DNA of 64,000 bases from Paracoccaceae bacterium (GCA_014323795.1 JACONK010000001.1:1-64000), one strand, 5' to 3'; positions 35,917 to 46,432 are shown, counted from the first letter of the stretch. The notes: generated by a model from the letters alone, not told the origin. Made by a program: numbers and translations.

Positions 35917-37994
35917 TGGGTATCGTATTTTCCCCCCTCGTCGATTGGCCGGTAATCTGGGCAGCAGCGGTACTTTGCGCTGTGTCGGCAGGCCTCGCGC
36001 TATGGCGCGGGTTGCCGGGGTGGTGGCTGCGGCTCTTCGGCTTCGTTGTGCTTTTGATGGCTCTTGCCGGACCGGCATTGCGGGATGAAACGCACGAGCC
36101 CCTGACAAACGTCGTCTTCGTCGTGGCGGACCGGACGGAAAGCCAGTTAATTGCCCTTCGGCAGGAACAGATGGAAACCGGTCTGGCCGCACTTTACGCA
36201 GGCCTCGGTCGGCTGGAAAACTTCGAAACGCGGCCGGTGGAAGTTACCAACAACCCCGGTGCAGCGGACGATGGCTCTTTTATCATGGCAGCCTTGGCCG
36301 AAGCAGCGTCAGAGGTGGCGGAGACCCGCATTGCGGGTGCCCTTGTCCTGACAGACGGACGCATCCATGACGCAGCCCTTCTGGATAATTTCCCGGCTCC
36401 CGTTCATGTGCTTCTGACAGGAGAGGAAAATGACTGGGACCGCCGCCTGATCGTTGAGAATGTGCCCGCCTTCGCGATTGTCGGGGAGCCGGGCAAGATC
36501 TTCCTGCGCATCGAGGATCATGGTGCCGTGCCTGCGAACGTGCCGGGCCGTGCGCAGCTGCGTATATCTGTGGACGGCGGACTGGCACAGGAATTCCTGG
36601 TCGAAACCGGTCGCCGACTTGAACTGCCATTTGCCTTGCCCCATGCAGGCATGAACGTGCTGCAGTTCACCGTTCTGGCAGAAGAAGGTGAATTGACGGA
36701 TCGCAACAACTCTGCCGTGATCTCGATCAACGGTGTGCGGGACCGGCTGCGCGTCCTGCTCGTATCAGGCGAACCGTACGCAGGTGGACGAACCTGGCGC
36801 AACCTTCTGAAATCCGACAGTTCCGTCGATCTGGTGCATTTCACCATCCTGCGCAGCCCGGATAAGCAGGACGGTGTGCCTGTGCGCGAACTGTCTTTGA
36901 TTGCCTTCCCGACCCGCGAACTTTTTGTGGAAAAAATAGATGAATTCGACCTGATCATCTTTGACCGTTACCGCCGCCGGGGCATCCTGCCCGGCCACTA
37001 CATGCAGAACGTGGCGGAATACGTGAAAAACGGCGGCGCGGTTCTGGTTGCATCCGGCCGGTCTTTTTCGACCGCTGAAAGCATCAGCCGTACACCGCTG
37101 GCAGATGTGCTGCCGGCCCTGCCCACCTCCAGGCTGATTGAACGGGGCTACCACCCCCGTATTTCGGAACTCGGCAACCGGCACCCGGTGACAGAGGGGT
37201 TGGCGCAGTTTGCCCCCGCCAGCCCTTCGGCACAAGACGATACCCCCGGCTGGGGCCGCTGGTTCCGCCTTATCGAGGCGGAGGTGAAAACCGGCGATGT
37301 GCTGATGACGGGTGCCGATAATGCGCCGCTTCTGGTGCTTGGCCGGGCGGGTGCTGGCCGCATCGCTATGATATTGAGCGATCACACCTGGCTCTGGTCC
37401 CGCGGGTTTGAAGGCGGCGGACCCCAGCTGGAACTGCTGCGCCGCCTGGCCCATTGGATGATGAAGGAGCCGGAACTGGAAGAGGAACGCATCACGGCGG
37501 AGGTTACGGGTGACCGGGTGACCGTGACACGCCGCTCCCTGGGTGAAGAGCATAAGGACATCACCGTGACCGGTCCGGACGGCAGCACCCTTGTGTTGCA
37601 GCCCCGCCGGATTTCGCCAGGCCGTTGGGTGACAGGGTTTTCGGGAAAAGAGAACGGGATTTATCGCCTGACGGACGGGGAACTCCTGTCCGTCGTGGCC
37701 ATCGGCCCCGTCGCCCCGCGGGAGTTTGAGAAAACAATCGCAAGTGCTGCCGCGTTTGACCCGATCATGGCCGCAACCGGTGGCGCGGTACTACGGCTGG
37801 AAGAGGTGGCTGAACCACGCCTGCGTGTGGTCCGCGAAGGCCGTGTGGCTGCCGGGCGCGGGTGGCTGGGTGTGACGAACCGGGATGCCTATGTGGCCAC
37901 AGATATCCGGCAGTCGCCTCTTTTGCCCGGTTGGGCCTGGCTGGCACTGACAGTTTCCCTGATGATTGCCGCGTGGCGATACGAAGGCCGTTAG
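35913..37994 (+). CDS. membrane protein of MoxR/DUF4159 operon (amidotransferase-like)
   Basis: A 693-residue protein, last of the coupled operon, starting at ATG 35913 inside the stop of the DUF4159 gene (ATGATGG). Two N-terminal TM helices (about residues 10-26 and 36-52), a VWA-like region with VFVVADRTESQ (about 65) and VLTDGRIHD (about 147), a beta-rich middle, and RLRVLLVSGEPYAGGRTWRNLL beginning a class I glutamine-amidotransferase-like fold (about 282). The C-terminus ends with one TM helix, WAWLALTVSLMIAAW. The catalytic Cys/His of true amidotransferases are not evident. It resembles proteins annotated only as hypothetical beside DUF4159 genes. Its role as periplasmic sensor or scaffold is inference. 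Confidence 0.8.
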   Translation: MMGIVFSPLVDWPVIWAAAVLCAVSAGLALWRGLPGWWLRLFGFVVLLMALAGPALRDETHEPLTNVVFVVADRTESQLIALRQEQMETGLAALYAGLGRLENFETRPVEVTNNPGAADDGSFIMAALAEAASEVAETRIAGALVLTDGRIHDAALLDNFPAPVHVLLTGEENDWDRRLIVENVPAFAIVGEPGKIFLRIEDHGAVPANVPGRAQLRISVDGGLAQEFLVETGRRLELPFALPHAGMNVLQFTVLAEEGELTDRNNSAVISINGVRDRLRVLLVSGEPYAGGRTWRNLLKSDSSVDLVHFTILRSPDKQDGVPVRELSLIAFPTRELFVEKIDEFDLIIFDRYRRRGILPGHYMQNVAEYVKNGGAVLVASGRSFSTAESISRTPLADVLPALPTSRLIERGYHPRISELGNRHPVTEGLAQFAPASPSAQDDTPGWGRWFRLIEAEVKTGDVLMTGADNAPLLVLGRAGAGRIAMILSDHTWLWSRGFEGGGPQLELLRRLAHWMMKEPELEEERITAEVTGDRVTVTRRSLGEEHKDITVTGPDGSTLVLQPRRISPGRWVTGFSGKENGIYRLTDGELLSVVAIGPVAPREFEKTIASAAAFDPIMAATGGAVLRLEEVAEPRLRVVREGRVAAGRGWLGVTNRDAYVATDIRQSPLLPGWAWLALTVSLMIAAWRYEGR

Positions 37995-38742
37995 GGCCGG
38001 GTTCCGCCCGTTTCCGTTAATTCCGATAGCCTGCACCAACCACGGGAAACAATTAGGAAACGCCACAATCTCAAAAGCCAGGCCTTCGGTGCCCGCCAGG
38101 ATGGGGCGGGCGGTTCTGAAAGACAGGGTGAAAAACCGGACCGTCCAAGTGCCTCCGCTAATAAGATTCCCGCCCCGTTGCTGAAAGATAACCGGGCACT
38201 GCCCTGCCACAGCGATTTCAAAATGCCGGCTTTCAGTGTGTTTCGGGATGCAGGCAGAAAACCGCTATGGCTGTGGCGCGAACTGTTGCGGATCTGTTCA
38301 GTATCCTGCCCGGGCCGTTCGGCCCTGGTTAGCTTGCCTGTGCCGGCCGGCCCGAACACTTGCACCTGTGATGGGCCCCCGGACCGGTCTGGTCGGCGGC
38401 GGGTCTTGCCTGACCTGCTCCCGGGTTGTGGCGATTGAATATGTGCCCATCAGGCTTGTGCATGCCATGCGGGGTCGATGTGGCGGATGATTCCAAAGGT
38501 TGGCAAATACAATGAAGGTCAGCCAGGGTTTCCGGTATTTGCCTCCGTCTTCACGTCGGATAATTCGTCATGTGTGCTGCCGCCCCGGCAAGCTGCGGGA
38601 TTTGTGGCAAATTCCGGTATTTCCCATTTCTTTTCGTGCGATTTTTGCCTATACGCCCGCATCTGCGCGGTTTCCGCGCTCCATGGACCTTGCTGGACGA
38701 CATCCCGGCATGCGTCATAACCCTGATCGGAAAGGAGCCCCG
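37995..38742. other. no gene seen (about 750 bp); rpsO leader at the end
   Basis: No conserved frame is present on either strand. truB and rbfA, which often precede rpsO, are absent. The last stretch must contain the rpsO promoter and leader; a good Shine-Dalgarno, ggaaaggagc, lies at about 38729-38738. Confidence 0.45.
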
Positions 38743-39012
38743 ATGTCGATTACGCCCGAAGAAAAGGTGACCATCCTCAAGCAATTTGCCACCAAAGACG
38801 GCGACACAGGTTCGCCGGAGGTGCAGGTTGCAATCCTGACCAGGCGAATTTCCACGCTGACGGAACACTTCAAGACCCACAAGAAAGACAACCACTCCCG
38901 CCGTGGTTTGCTGAAGATGGTGGCACAGCGCCGCAAGCTGCTGGACTACACCCGCAGCAGGGATGAGGACCGCTATCAGAATTTGATCAGGCGGTTGGGC
39001 ATCCGCCGCTAG
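38743..39012 (+). CDS. rpsO: 30S ribosomal protein S15
   Basis: An 89-residue S15 with [20 protein letters not shown], the invariant [16 protein letters not shown] (about 20-35), [16 protein letters not shown] and the RNA-binding [20 protein letters not shown] ending in GIRR. It binds helices 20-22 of 16S rRNA. ATG 38743 is supported by the upstream aaggag. In relatives pnp follows directly; here two minus-strand transcription units intervene. Confidence 0.96.
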   Translation: MSITPEEKVTILKQFATKDGDTGSPEVQVAILTRRISTLTEHFKTHKKDNHSRRGLLKMVAQRRKLLDYTRSRDEDRYQNLIRRLGIRR

Positions 39013-39130
39013 GCCATACTTCGCCGGAAGTTCCATGCGCCCGTTGACTGGTTTCCGCAGGTTTTTGCCCTAAGCCTTTCAAAAGGCGCAGAAGAAGGGC
39101 CACGGGTCGCTGTGAACGCGACCTTGGCCC

Positions 39131-39442
39131 CTAAAATCGCTCCGCCCGCAGCACTTCGCAGTCGGTCACGCAAACAACGCCGATGTGTTTTTCCACTACG
39201 GCGAAGGCCGCCTTTAGCAAGGGATCCAGTTTTTCGGGTCGTACGATGCACACAACCTGCAGCATTCCTTCTGCCCGGCTGATCTGGCCGGCACGGGCCC
39301 ATTTTCCTGATCGTCCTGACCCGCCGAACACTGGCAGGATGGTGTAGCCAGTCACGCCCGCGTTTTCGATGGCAGTCGTCAGGCGCGATTGCATGACCTG
39401 CTCAATGGTGATTTCGACGCGTTTGGCCCTGTGTGTTTGCAT
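39131..39442 (-). CDS. SbtB-like PII-family regulator
   Basis: A 103-residue PII-like protein, starting MQTHRAKRVEITIEQVMQSR. The PII fold is visible in EITIEQVMQSRLTTAIENAG, TGYTILPVFGGSGRSGKW (T-loop region, about 31-48), LQVVCIVRPEKLDPLLKAAF and VVEKHIGVVCVTDCEVLRAERF (C-terminal strand). It follows an SbtA-type transporter gene by one base, the standard SbtA-SbtB pairing in which the PII-like trimer binds adenine nucleotides (such as cAMP or AMP) and gates bicarbonate uptake. Relatives of GlnB carry a uridylylation Tyr in the T-loop context; here the T-loop is short, consistent with an SbtB-type protein. Function assigned by neighbour and fold. Confidence 0.8.
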   Translation of the reverse strand: MQTHRAKRVEITIEQVMQSRLTTAIENAGVTGYTILPVFGGSGRSGKWARAGQISRAEGMLQVVCIVRPEKLDPLLKAAFAVVEKHIGVVCVTDCEVLRAERF

Positions 39443-39443
39443 G

Positions 39444-40421
39444 TCAGCCTCCGTTCGCGGCCTGGGCCAATGCCAGGTAAAGCGGTATCCCGGCCACAAG
39501 GTTGAAGGGGAAAGTAACCCCCAGTGACAGGGTAAGGTAGATTGACGGATTCGCCTCCGGCAGGGCAACGCGCATGGCGGCGGGCACTGCAATGTAGCTC
39601 GCTGACGCTGACAGCGTCATCAAAAGCAGGGTGCCCCCGGTGCTGAGCCCCAGCAAAAGCGCACAGCCGAACCCGATGATGCTGCCGGTAACGGGCATCA
39701 GGACGCCGAAGAGGATTGCGCCCATGCCCAGGACATGGTGCCCCTTTTGCATCCCCCGACCGGCCACCAGCCCCATATCCAGAAGAAACAGGCAGAGTAC
39801 GCCCGTAAAAGGTGCCACGATGAAGCCGGATATATCCTCCATGCCTTCCGGGCCAGTGGCAAAGCCGATTATAAAACTGCCGACCAGCAGAACGATGGAA
39901 CCGTTGAGAAGGATTTCCCGCCATAGGGTGCTATCCATGCGGTGCCCGTTACTGCCCCGGGATACCAGCCAAAGCGCAGACAGAATGGCCGGTGCTTCCA
40001 TCGCGGCGGCAACCGCCACCATGTAGCCTTCTGCGGCAATGCCCTGGCTTTCCAGCACGGATGTGGCCGCCACAAACGTCACGATAGAGATAGAGCCATA
40101 GTGCCCCGCCACCGCCGCGGCATTCAGCCTGTCTATGGAAGACAACACACGCAACAGGCCAAAGGCGATGAAGGGGATAAGCGCAGACATGATCACGCCA
40201 GCCAGCAGGGACAGCCCAAGTCCGGCATCAATCCCATGGTCGGCTACGCTGACTCCGCCTTTGAAGCCGATGGCAAATAGCAGGTAGATCGACAGGGCCT
40301 TGGCCACGGCCTCCGGTACCGACAGGTCGGATCGCACGAGTGCTGCGAACAGACCGAGTGCGAAGGACAGAACCACCGGAGAGATCAGGTTCTGTGCTGC
40401 CAAAGCGAATATGTCAGCCAT
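39444..40421 (-). CDS. SbtA-type sodium-dependent bicarbonate transporter
   Basis: A 325-residue integral membrane protein with about ten hydrophobic helices, of the SbtA/DUF897 family. Landmarks are NLISPVVLSFALGLFAALVRSDL (helix 1), AKALSIYLLFAIGFKGGVSV (helix 2), the GHYGSISIVTFVAATSVLE re-entrant region (about 110-128) and the similar STGGTLLLMTLSASASYIAVPAAMRVALPEANPSIYLTLSLG near the C-terminus, the two inverted repeats of the fold. SbtA imports HCO3- with Na+. It is located in the inner membrane. ATG 40421 is preferred over an in-frame TTG upstream. It overlaps nothing and is followed after one base by the PII-like regulator. In a heterotroph it may supply carboxylases. Confidence 0.82.
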   Translation of the reverse strand: MADIFALAAQNLISPVVLSFALGLFAALVRSDLSVPEAVAKALSIYLLFAIGFKGGVSVADHGIDAGLGLSLLAGVIMSALIPFIAFGLLRVLSSIDRLNAAAVAGHYGSISIVTFVAATSVLESQGIAAEGYMVAVAAAMEAPAILSALWLVSRGSNGHRMDSTLWREILLNGSIVLLVGSFIIGFATGPEGMEDISGFIVAPFTGVLCLFLLDMGLVAGRGMQKGHHVLGMGAILFGVLMPVTGSIIGFGCALLLGLSTGGTLLLMTLSASASYIAVPAAMRVALPEANPSIYLTLSLGVTFPFNLVAGIPLYLALAQAANGG

Positions 40422-40616
40422 TATGAACGTCCCGTTCAATCAGTGCCGCGGGTGCCGCGACCTCATCTGAACCGAAGTGTAATATAAAGCACGGCCCTGG
40501 GAAAGGGTGTCACGGCACATACAATGTCCCGCGGCCCCCCTGTGGCCAATTGTGCGGATGCGTGTCCGCGATCCGGGTAATCTGTCACAGTCCGCCGATT
40601 GCGAAATGGATCTGAC

Positions 40617-41681
40617 CTAGGTGTTGCTTTCCAGCAAGGTTTGATAAACAGCCATGATCGCCCTGGCCTCTCCGTGGATCTGAAACCGCTCTTCCACATG
40701 GGTGCGTGCGGCCCGGCCCTGGTGTTCGCGTACCTTTTCATCATCCAGCAGACATGCCGCGGCTGAGGCCATGGCCACCGCATCGCCGGGAGGTATCAGA
40801 ATCCCGGTTTCGCCTGGCACCACCATTTCCTCGAATGCGCCAACAGTCGTTGCAATCACGGGTGTGCCACTGGCCATCGCCTCCAGGGGGGTCAGGCCGA
40901 ACCCTTCCCACCGCTGCGGCGCGATAAAGAGGTCAAGTGCCTGATACCAGTGCGCCACCCGGTCCACCGGCACTTCGGGCGGGAACCGGATACGTTCAGC
41001 CAGGCCGCAGGCCGCAACCCTGATCTTCAACTCCCGTGCGAACCTCTGGTGTTTCCCGGTGGCACGCCCCATGACGATGGCACTTGCCTTTGGCCGGGTT
41101 GCCAGCACCTTGATCATGGCATCAACAAAGACATCGGTACCCTTCTGCGCCCGGATACGCCCGAAACAGCCAACCAGAGGTCCAGAGGGCAACCCAAGTG
41201 CCGCCTTCACCGCCGCACGGTCGGCGGGCGGGTGAAAATGCGCGGTGTCAATCCCATGCAGGATAATCTTTGAGGGTCGCCCCAGATACGAGGCCGTCTT
41301 TTGCGATGTTGAAATCACCGCATCCATCTGTTGGATTAGCCATTTCGAATATCCCGTATGGATCCGCTGCGAGGCTGAAGTGAACAGCAGTTTCAGTCGT
41401 TTTCGGAACAGATGCTTCAGGATCAGACCTGCCAGCATCTCGGAATTCCGCCGAGCGTGCCACACCCGCACACCCCTTGGCCCCCGCCGCGGCATGGTCA
41501 GAAGTGCGGTATAGCGGATCTGCGGCACATGGCCGGGCAGTGAAGGGGCGACTGCCGCGACTGCCATGCTTTTGGCCTGTAACGGTACCAAGCGTACCAC
41601 TGTTGCTGTCACGCCCGACAGGCGGCGTTTGAAATTCGGCGCGATCACGTCAACGGTTGCGGGGTCCGGATACGCTATCAT
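40617..41681 (-). CDS. LpcC-like LPS core glycosyltransferase (GT4)
   Basis: A 354-residue retaining glycosyltransferase of family GT4. The opening VDVIAPNFKRRLSGVTATV is characteristic of LpcC, the mannosyltransferase of rhizobial LPS core, and related proteins. The Rossmann-like C-terminal half shows VGCFGRIRAQKGTDVFVDAM (about 172-191) and the donor-binding EX7E-type segment APQRWEGFGLTPLEAMASGTPVIATTVGAF (about 252-281). It is cytosolic or membrane-associated, likely acting on Kdo2-lipid A core. Intact; length normal. It stands alone between sbtA and the divergent pnp. The sugar transferred is inferred from the family. Confidence 0.82.
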   Translation of the reverse strand: MIAYPDPATVDVIAPNFKRRLSGVTATVVRLVPLQAKSMAVAAVAPSLPGHVPQIRYTALLTMPRRGPRGVRVWHARRNSEMLAGLILKHLFRKRLKLLFTSASQRIHTGYSKWLIQQMDAVISTSQKTASYLGRPSKIILHGIDTAHFHPPADRAAVKAALGLPSGPLVGCFGRIRAQKGTDVFVDAMIKVLATRPKASAIVMGRATGKHQRFARELKIRVAACGLAERIRFPPEVPVDRVAHWYQALDLFIAPQRWEGFGLTPLEAMASGTPVIATTVGAFEEMVVPGETGILIPPGDAVAMASAAACLLDDEKVREHQGRAARTHVEERFQIHGEARAIMAVYQTLLESNT

Positions 41682-42203
41682 GGGGTGCGCTTATCGGGCG
41701 CGGGCGTATCAGGCAAGCACCGTGCGGAAATCGGAGTCATAACCTTCGTACGCCAGATTTCTGCCCGGCATCCAGGTGACCCGTCACAGCATTTTACTCC
41801 TGCGCCAGTACGGCCAGTGTTTTCTGCCGGTCAGAAAGCCGACACCGGAATCGATTGGACCCGCCTTGCCACTGGAAAACGCTTTGCCCGCAATGCGAAT
41901 GGCCGCAATCATCAACCGACATCCTGTAGCGGGCGTATCCGGCCAGAGCAGTTGCCTGCACGGCAGGAACGGCGAGAGCCAAGGCGATATATCGATGCAA
42001 TGATGAGATGAGCCTGGTCATCATGCAACGGCCCTGAAACCTTCCCCTTTCCAACCCGGCCACATTCCCCTATAGCACACACACCTTGAGATGACGCCTT
42101 TGACCCTGGGTGCATGAAAGGAACAGGGGTCGGCGGCGATGGGGCCGTCACGCAAACGGGAGACATGGGAAACCCTGGAAGTGCTCCCTCACAGGAAACG
42201 GGA
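41682..42203. other. divergent intergenic region; possible small secreted ORF
   Basis: About 520 bases between the LpcC-like gene and pnp. A minus-strand frame at 41794-42024 would encode about 76 residues starting with a signal-peptide-like MMTRLISSLHRYIALALAV, but it has no recognised family, few supporting signals and an unusual composition after it. The pnp promoter and leader must lie near the right end; a purine-rich acaggaaacggga precedes the pnp ATG. Confidence 0.25.
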
Positions 42204-44321
42204 ATGTTCAGTATATCAACGAAAAGCATGCAGTGGGGCGGGGAAACGCTCACGCTGGAAACGGGCAAGGTTGCCCGCCAGGCAGATGGCTGTGTCATCG
42301 CCAGTCTTGGGGAAACCTCTGTCATGGCCGCGGTCACTTTCGCCAGGCAGCCAAAGCCGGGACAGGATTTCTTCCCGCTGACGGTGCACTACCAGGAAAA
42401 ATACTACGCCGCCGGTAAGGTGCCGGGTGGTTTTTTCAAACGCGAGGCCCGGCCCACGGAAAAAGAGACGTTGACCGCCCGCTTGATCGACCGGCCAATT
42501 CGGCCGCTGTTCGTGGACGGATTCAGGAATGAAGTGCTGGTGATGTGCACCGTGCTCTCCCACGATCTGGTCAACGATCCGGATATCGTGGCGATGATAG
42601 CTGCCTCCGCCGCACTGACGATTTCCGGGGCACCGTTCCTGGGCCCGATTGCCGGGGCACGTGTGGGCTTCATGAACGGGGAATACGTCCTGAACCCGAC
42701 CTGCGAAGACATGCATAAATTGCGCGACAACCCGGAACAAAAGCTCGATCTGGTGGTCGCAGGCACCAGAAACGCCGTTATGATGGTTGAATCGGAAGCC
42801 TACGAACTGTCCGAGTCAGAAATGCTCGGTGCGGTGAACTTCGCGCATGGGCAGATCCAGCCAGTGATAGACCTGATCATTTCGTTGGCCGAGGAAGCCG
42901 CGAAAGAGCCGTTTGATTACCAGCCTGCAGATACTTCGGAATTGATGGCCAAGGTCAGATCACTGGGCGAAGACGCAATCCGTGCGGCCTTCAGGATCAC
43001 AGACAAACAGAATCGCACCGCGGCCATCGCCGCTGCGCACGAAACTATTGTCGTGGGCCTTGGCAGGGAAGAGCAGGAAGACCCGGTGCTCGGCCAGGTG
43101 ATTAAACAGCTCGAAAGTGCCGTTGTGCGCGGCGATATCGTGAATAACGGTACCCGGATCGACGGGCGTGCGCTGGATGAGGTGCGGCCCATCGTATCGG
43201 AAACCCGCGTGCTGCCGCGCACCCACGGTTCTGCCTTGTTCACCCGCGGGGAAACACAGGCCCTGGCGGTGACCACCCTTGGTACCGGAGACGACGAACA
43301 GATGGTTGACGCGCTGGAAGGGATGCACAAGTCGAACTTCCTGTTGCACTATAATTTCCCGCCGTATTCGGTTGGTGAAACTGGCCGTGTTGGTCCGCCG
43401 GGCCGTCGTGAAATTGGTCACGGCAAACTCGCCTGGCGTGCGCTGCAAGCTGTGCTGCCGCCGTCGGCCGAGTTTCCCTACACGATACGCATCGTGTCGG
43501 AGATCACGGAATCAAACGGCTCTTCCTCCATGGCGTCTGTCTGTGGCAGCTCGCTGTCTATGATGGATGCAGGCGTTCCTCTGCGGTCCGCCGTTGCTGG
43601 TGTGGCAATGGGGCTGATCCTGGAAGACGATGGCAAATATGCCGTGTTGACAGATATCCTGGGCGATGAGGATCACCTGGGCGACATGGACTTCAAAGTG
43701 GCGGGGACGGAGAACGGCATCACCTCGTTGCAGATGGATATTAAGGTTGCCGGTATAACCACCGAGATCATGGAACAGGCCTTGGCCCAGGCCAGGGCAG
43801 GCCGGATTCACATCCTGGGCGAGATGTCGAAAGCCATCTCGGAGGCGGGTGCGTTCAGCGAACACGCCCCGCGCATTGAAACCATCCGGATCGACCCGGC
43901 CAAGATCCGGGAAGTGATCGGGTCCGGCGGCAAGGTCATCCGCGAAATCGTGGAAACCTCTGGTGCAAAGATCGATGTCAACGACGATGGCGTGATCAAA
44001 ATTGCCTCCTCCGTCGGGGCCCAGATTGATGCGGCCAGGGAAATGATCCTGGGGATCACCGCAGAACCGGAAATCGGCAAAATTTACACCGGCAAGGTCG
44101 TGAAGGTCATGGATTTCGGTGTCTTCGTGAACTTCTTCGGCAAGCGCGACGGTCTTGTCCATGTCAGCCAACTGGCGAATTACCGCGTGGGTCACCCGCA
44201 GGATGTGGTTGCAGAGGGTAAGGAGGTGAAGGTCAAACTGCTTGGCATCGATGATCGCGGCAAAATCCGGCTGTCGATGAAAGTGGTGAACCAGGAAACC
44301 GGCAGGGAAATCATTGCCTGA
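42204..44321 (+). CDS. pnp: polyribonucleotide nucleotidyltransferase
   Basis: A 705-residue PNPase, the phosphorolytic 3'-5' exoribonuclease of the degradosome (cytosol). Two RNase PH domains are complete: the first begins [20 protein letters not shown] with [20 protein letters not shown] (about 73-92), the second with [20 protein letters not shown] (about 336-355) and the catalytic Asp region [20 protein letters not shown] (about 494-513). A KH domain ([20 protein letters not shown], about 570-589) and an S1 domain ([20 protein letters not shown], about 626-645) follow. The ATG at 42204 gives the standard N-terminus; the frame upstream is not conserved. Undamaged. Confidence 0.97.
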   Translation: MFSISTKSMQWGGETLTLETGKVARQADGCVIASLGETSVMAAVTFARQPKPGQDFFPLTVHYQEKYYAAGKVPGGFFKREARPTEKETLTARLIDRPIRPLFVDGFRNEVLVMCTVLSHDLVNDPDIVAMIAASAALTISGAPFLGPIAGARVGFMNGEYVLNPTCEDMHKLRDNPEQKLDLVVAGTRNAVMMVESEAYELSESEMLGAVNFAHGQIQPVIDLIISLAEEAAKEPFDYQPADTSELMAKVRSLGEDAIRAAFRITDKQNRTAAIAAAHETIVVGLGREEQEDPVLGQVIKQLESAVVRGDIVNNGTRIDGRALDEVRPIVSETRVLPRTHGSALFTRGETQALAVTTLGTGDDEQMVDALEGMHKSNFLLHYNFPPYSVGETGRVGPPGRREIGHGKLAWRALQAVLPPSAEFPYTIRIVSEITESNGSSSMASVCGSSLSMMDAGVPLRSAVAGVAMGLILEDDGKYAVLTDILGDEDHLGDMDFKVAGTENGITSLQMDIKVAGITTEIMEQALAQARAGRIHILGEMSKAISEAGAFSEHAPRIETIRIDPAKIREVIGSGGKVIREIVETSGAKIDVNDDGVIKIASSVGAQIDAAREMILGITAEPEIGKIYTGKVVKVMDFGVFVNFFGKRDGLVHVSQLANYRVGHPQDVVAEGKEVKVKLLGIDDRGKIRLSMKVVNQETGREIIA

Positions 44322-44343
44322 GCGTCTTCTAATAAATCGGAAA

Positions 44344-44365
44344 GGCGCACCTGCCCAGGTGCGCC
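44344..44365 (+). terminator. terminator hairpin after pnp
   Basis: ggcgcacctg and caggtgcgcc form a perfect inverted repeat centred on cc, so in practice a stem of about 9 pairs with a 4-base loop, 23 bases after the pnp stop. Only gttt follows, so it is a weak U-tract terminator or an mRNA-stabilising stem. Confidence 0.55.
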
Positions 44366-44770
44366 GTTTGCCGCCGCCAGGAAAATCACCAGCGCACCAC
44401 GGCCCGGCCTGAAAGGAAGATGGGTTTATTGCCAACGCGTTCAACACAATAGCGAATGTGCGAATGATTTTCGGGTGGACAGCCGTGACCAGGATGCCCC
44501 CTGCCACCGCGATCATGGGCTGCGGGCCTTCGGGGGGCATGTGGGAAGGTGGGGAATATGACGATGAATTGCAGGCCGTCTACAAACAGCACCACACGGG
44601 GATCATCTGGGCACATAGGCAGGGTTTTGGCTGCTTCACCAGCGAAAACCCGACAATAGTCTTGCCGCAACCTGTGCGGCGGCACCACCGGTTACACCCT
44701 GATCCTGCGCCTGGGTCAGCAGGACAGCCGTTTTGCAATACGCTTTGGCCCCGGGATTTCGGGTCGCTTG
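44366..44770. other. no gene seen (about 400 bp)
   Basis: Convergent region between pnp and the DppDF gene. Frames on both strands look like chance. I recognise no remnant or RNA. Confidence 0.4.
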
Positions 44771-46432
44771 TTACCCGCGCTCAATGCTGGCCGCGATGCG
44801 GTCGGCCTCTTCCGGGCCAAGACGCGGCGGGTGCCAGTCCTTGCCCGGGGCGGCATCCAGCAAGCGCCTGGTGTAGTCGTGCCTGGGGGTGTTGAAAACC
44901 CTGTCCGCAGGCCCGAACTCCACCATCACGCCCTTCTCCATCACGGTGATATAGTCGGATATCTGCGCAGCCACCCGCAAATCATGAGTGATGAAGATGA
45001 TCGCCATCTTGTACTTATCCTGCAGGCTGTTCATCAGCCGCAGAACCTGCTTTTGCACCGACAGGTCAAGTGCCGACACACTTTCGTCTGCGATCACCAC
45101 ATCCGGTTCCATCGCAAGCGCACGGGCGATCCCGATCCGCTGGCGCTGCCCGCCGGAAAAGTTGCGGGGTTTGCGGGCCATGGCAGATTCGCCCAGCCCC
45201 ACCTGTTCCAGCAGATCAATTGCGCACTGGTGCGCCGCTGATGCCGGTACCCCCTGCAAGTGCAGACCACGGGTGACCATTGATCCGACCGAATGCGACG
45301 GGTTTAGCGAGCCGAACGGATCCTGAAAGATCATCTGGATGTTCTTGCGCGCCCGCACCAGATCCTGACCGGTCAGCCCGATAAAATCCTCCCCCTTTAT
45401 GATCACAGCACCTTTGGTCGGCTCTTCCAGCCGGATCAGCGTCTTGGCAAGCGTCGATTTGCCCGATCCGGATTCGCCCACAACACCGAGGGTTTCGCCG
45501 GAGCGCAGAACGAACGCCGCATCTTTCAGGGCATGGACCTGCCTTTTGCCGCTGTCGTAGGTTTTGTGGAGTGCCTTGACTTCCACCATCGGGTCATCTT
45601 TCCGGGTGTTGTCCGGCAGGCGGGTTGTTTGCAAAAGCGGCATCGCGTCCACGAGCAGCCGAGTGTAAGGCTCCTTCGGTGCCATCAGGATTTGCTGTTT
45701 TGGGCCTTCCTCGATCACCTTGCCCCAGCACATCACAGCCACGCGGTCGGCCACGTCGGCCACCACACCGAAGTCGTGAGTGATAAAGATCGTCGCGTTG
45801 TCGTATATCTCCTTGAGATCGTTGATCAGCCGCAGAATTTCAGCCTGGGTCGTCACATCAAGTGCGGTTGTCGGCTCATCTGCGATCAGAATATCCGGCT
45901 TACAGGCAAGTGCCATGGCGATGACTACCCGCTGACACTGACCGCCGGAAACCTGGTGAGGATAGCTGTCGTAGATGCGGGGCGGGTTGGGCAACTGCAT
46001 CTGCTGAAACAGTTCCAGGGTTTCCTCCCTGCGCTCTTCCGCGCCGATGTCCGGGCGATGGAGGGCGAAAACCTCATCCACCTGCCTGCCGATCCTGATC
46101 GCCGGGTTCAGGGCAGCCATCGGCTCCTGATATATCATCGATATGCGGGCACCGCGCAACTCGTTCAGCTCAGCATCGCCCATCCTGAGCACATCTTTGC
46201 CGTCAAACAGGATCTTGCCGGTTGCGGCTTCCAGACGGCTAGGCACGTCATTCATGATCGCGCTTGTCATAACCGACTTGCCGGAGCCTGATTCGCCCAC
46301 CACGCAAAGGATTTCACCACGGTTGAGCGTCAGCGACACGTCCTCCACCGCATACTTTCGGTCGGCACCCGCAGGCAGCGTGATCGAAAGATTTCTGATA
46401 TCGAGAATCGGCACTGCGGATTTGTTCGTCAT
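44771..46432 (-). CDS. fused di/oligopeptide ABC ATPase (DppD-DppF type)
   Basis: A 553-residue protein with two complete ABC nucleotide-binding domains, as in GsiA-type fused ATPases. Domain 1: Walker [16 protein letters not shown] (about 40-54), signature [16 protein letters not shown] and Walker [13 protein letters not shown]. Domain 2: Walker [16 protein letters not shown] (about 318-332), [16 protein letters not shown] and [12 protein letters not shown]. Each is followed by an oligopeptide-type C-terminal segment ([23 protein letters not shown]). It powers peptide import with the DppB/DppC-like permeases encoded at 51006-52956 on the other strand. The two ATPase functions sit in one polypeptide, and the gene is 140 bases downstream of the M20 hydrolase gene. 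Confidence 0.92.
   Translation of the reverse strand: MTNKSAVPILDIRNLSITLPAGADRKYAVEDVSLTLNRGEILCVVGESGSGKSVMTSAIMNDVPSRLEAATGKILFDGKDVLRMGDAELNELRGARISMIYQEPMAALNPAIRIGRQVDEVFALHRPDIGAEERREETLELFQQMQLPNPPRIYDSYPHQVSGGQCQRVVIAMALACKPDILIADEPTTALDVTTQAEILRLINDLKEIYDNATIFITHDFGVVADVADRVAVMCWGKVIEEGPKQQILMAPKEPYTRLLVDAMPLLQTTRLPDNTRKDDPMVEVKALHKTYDSGKRQVHALKDAAFVLRSGETLGVVGESGSGKSTLAKTLIRLEEPTKGAVIIKGEDFIGLTGQDLVRARKNIQMIFQDPFGSLNPSHSVGSMVTRGLHLQGVPASAAHQCAIDLLEQVGLGESAMARKPRNFSGGQRQRIGIARALAMEPDVVIADESVSALDLSVQKQVLRLMNSLQDKYKMAIIFITHDLRVAAQISDYITVMEKGVMVEFGPADRVFNTPRHDYTRRLLDAAPGKDWHPPRLGPEEADRIAASIERG

Noticed and set aside
43512-44540. 342-codon minus-strand frame
   Set aside because: Antisense to the PNPase catalytic, KH and S1 domains; no independent support.
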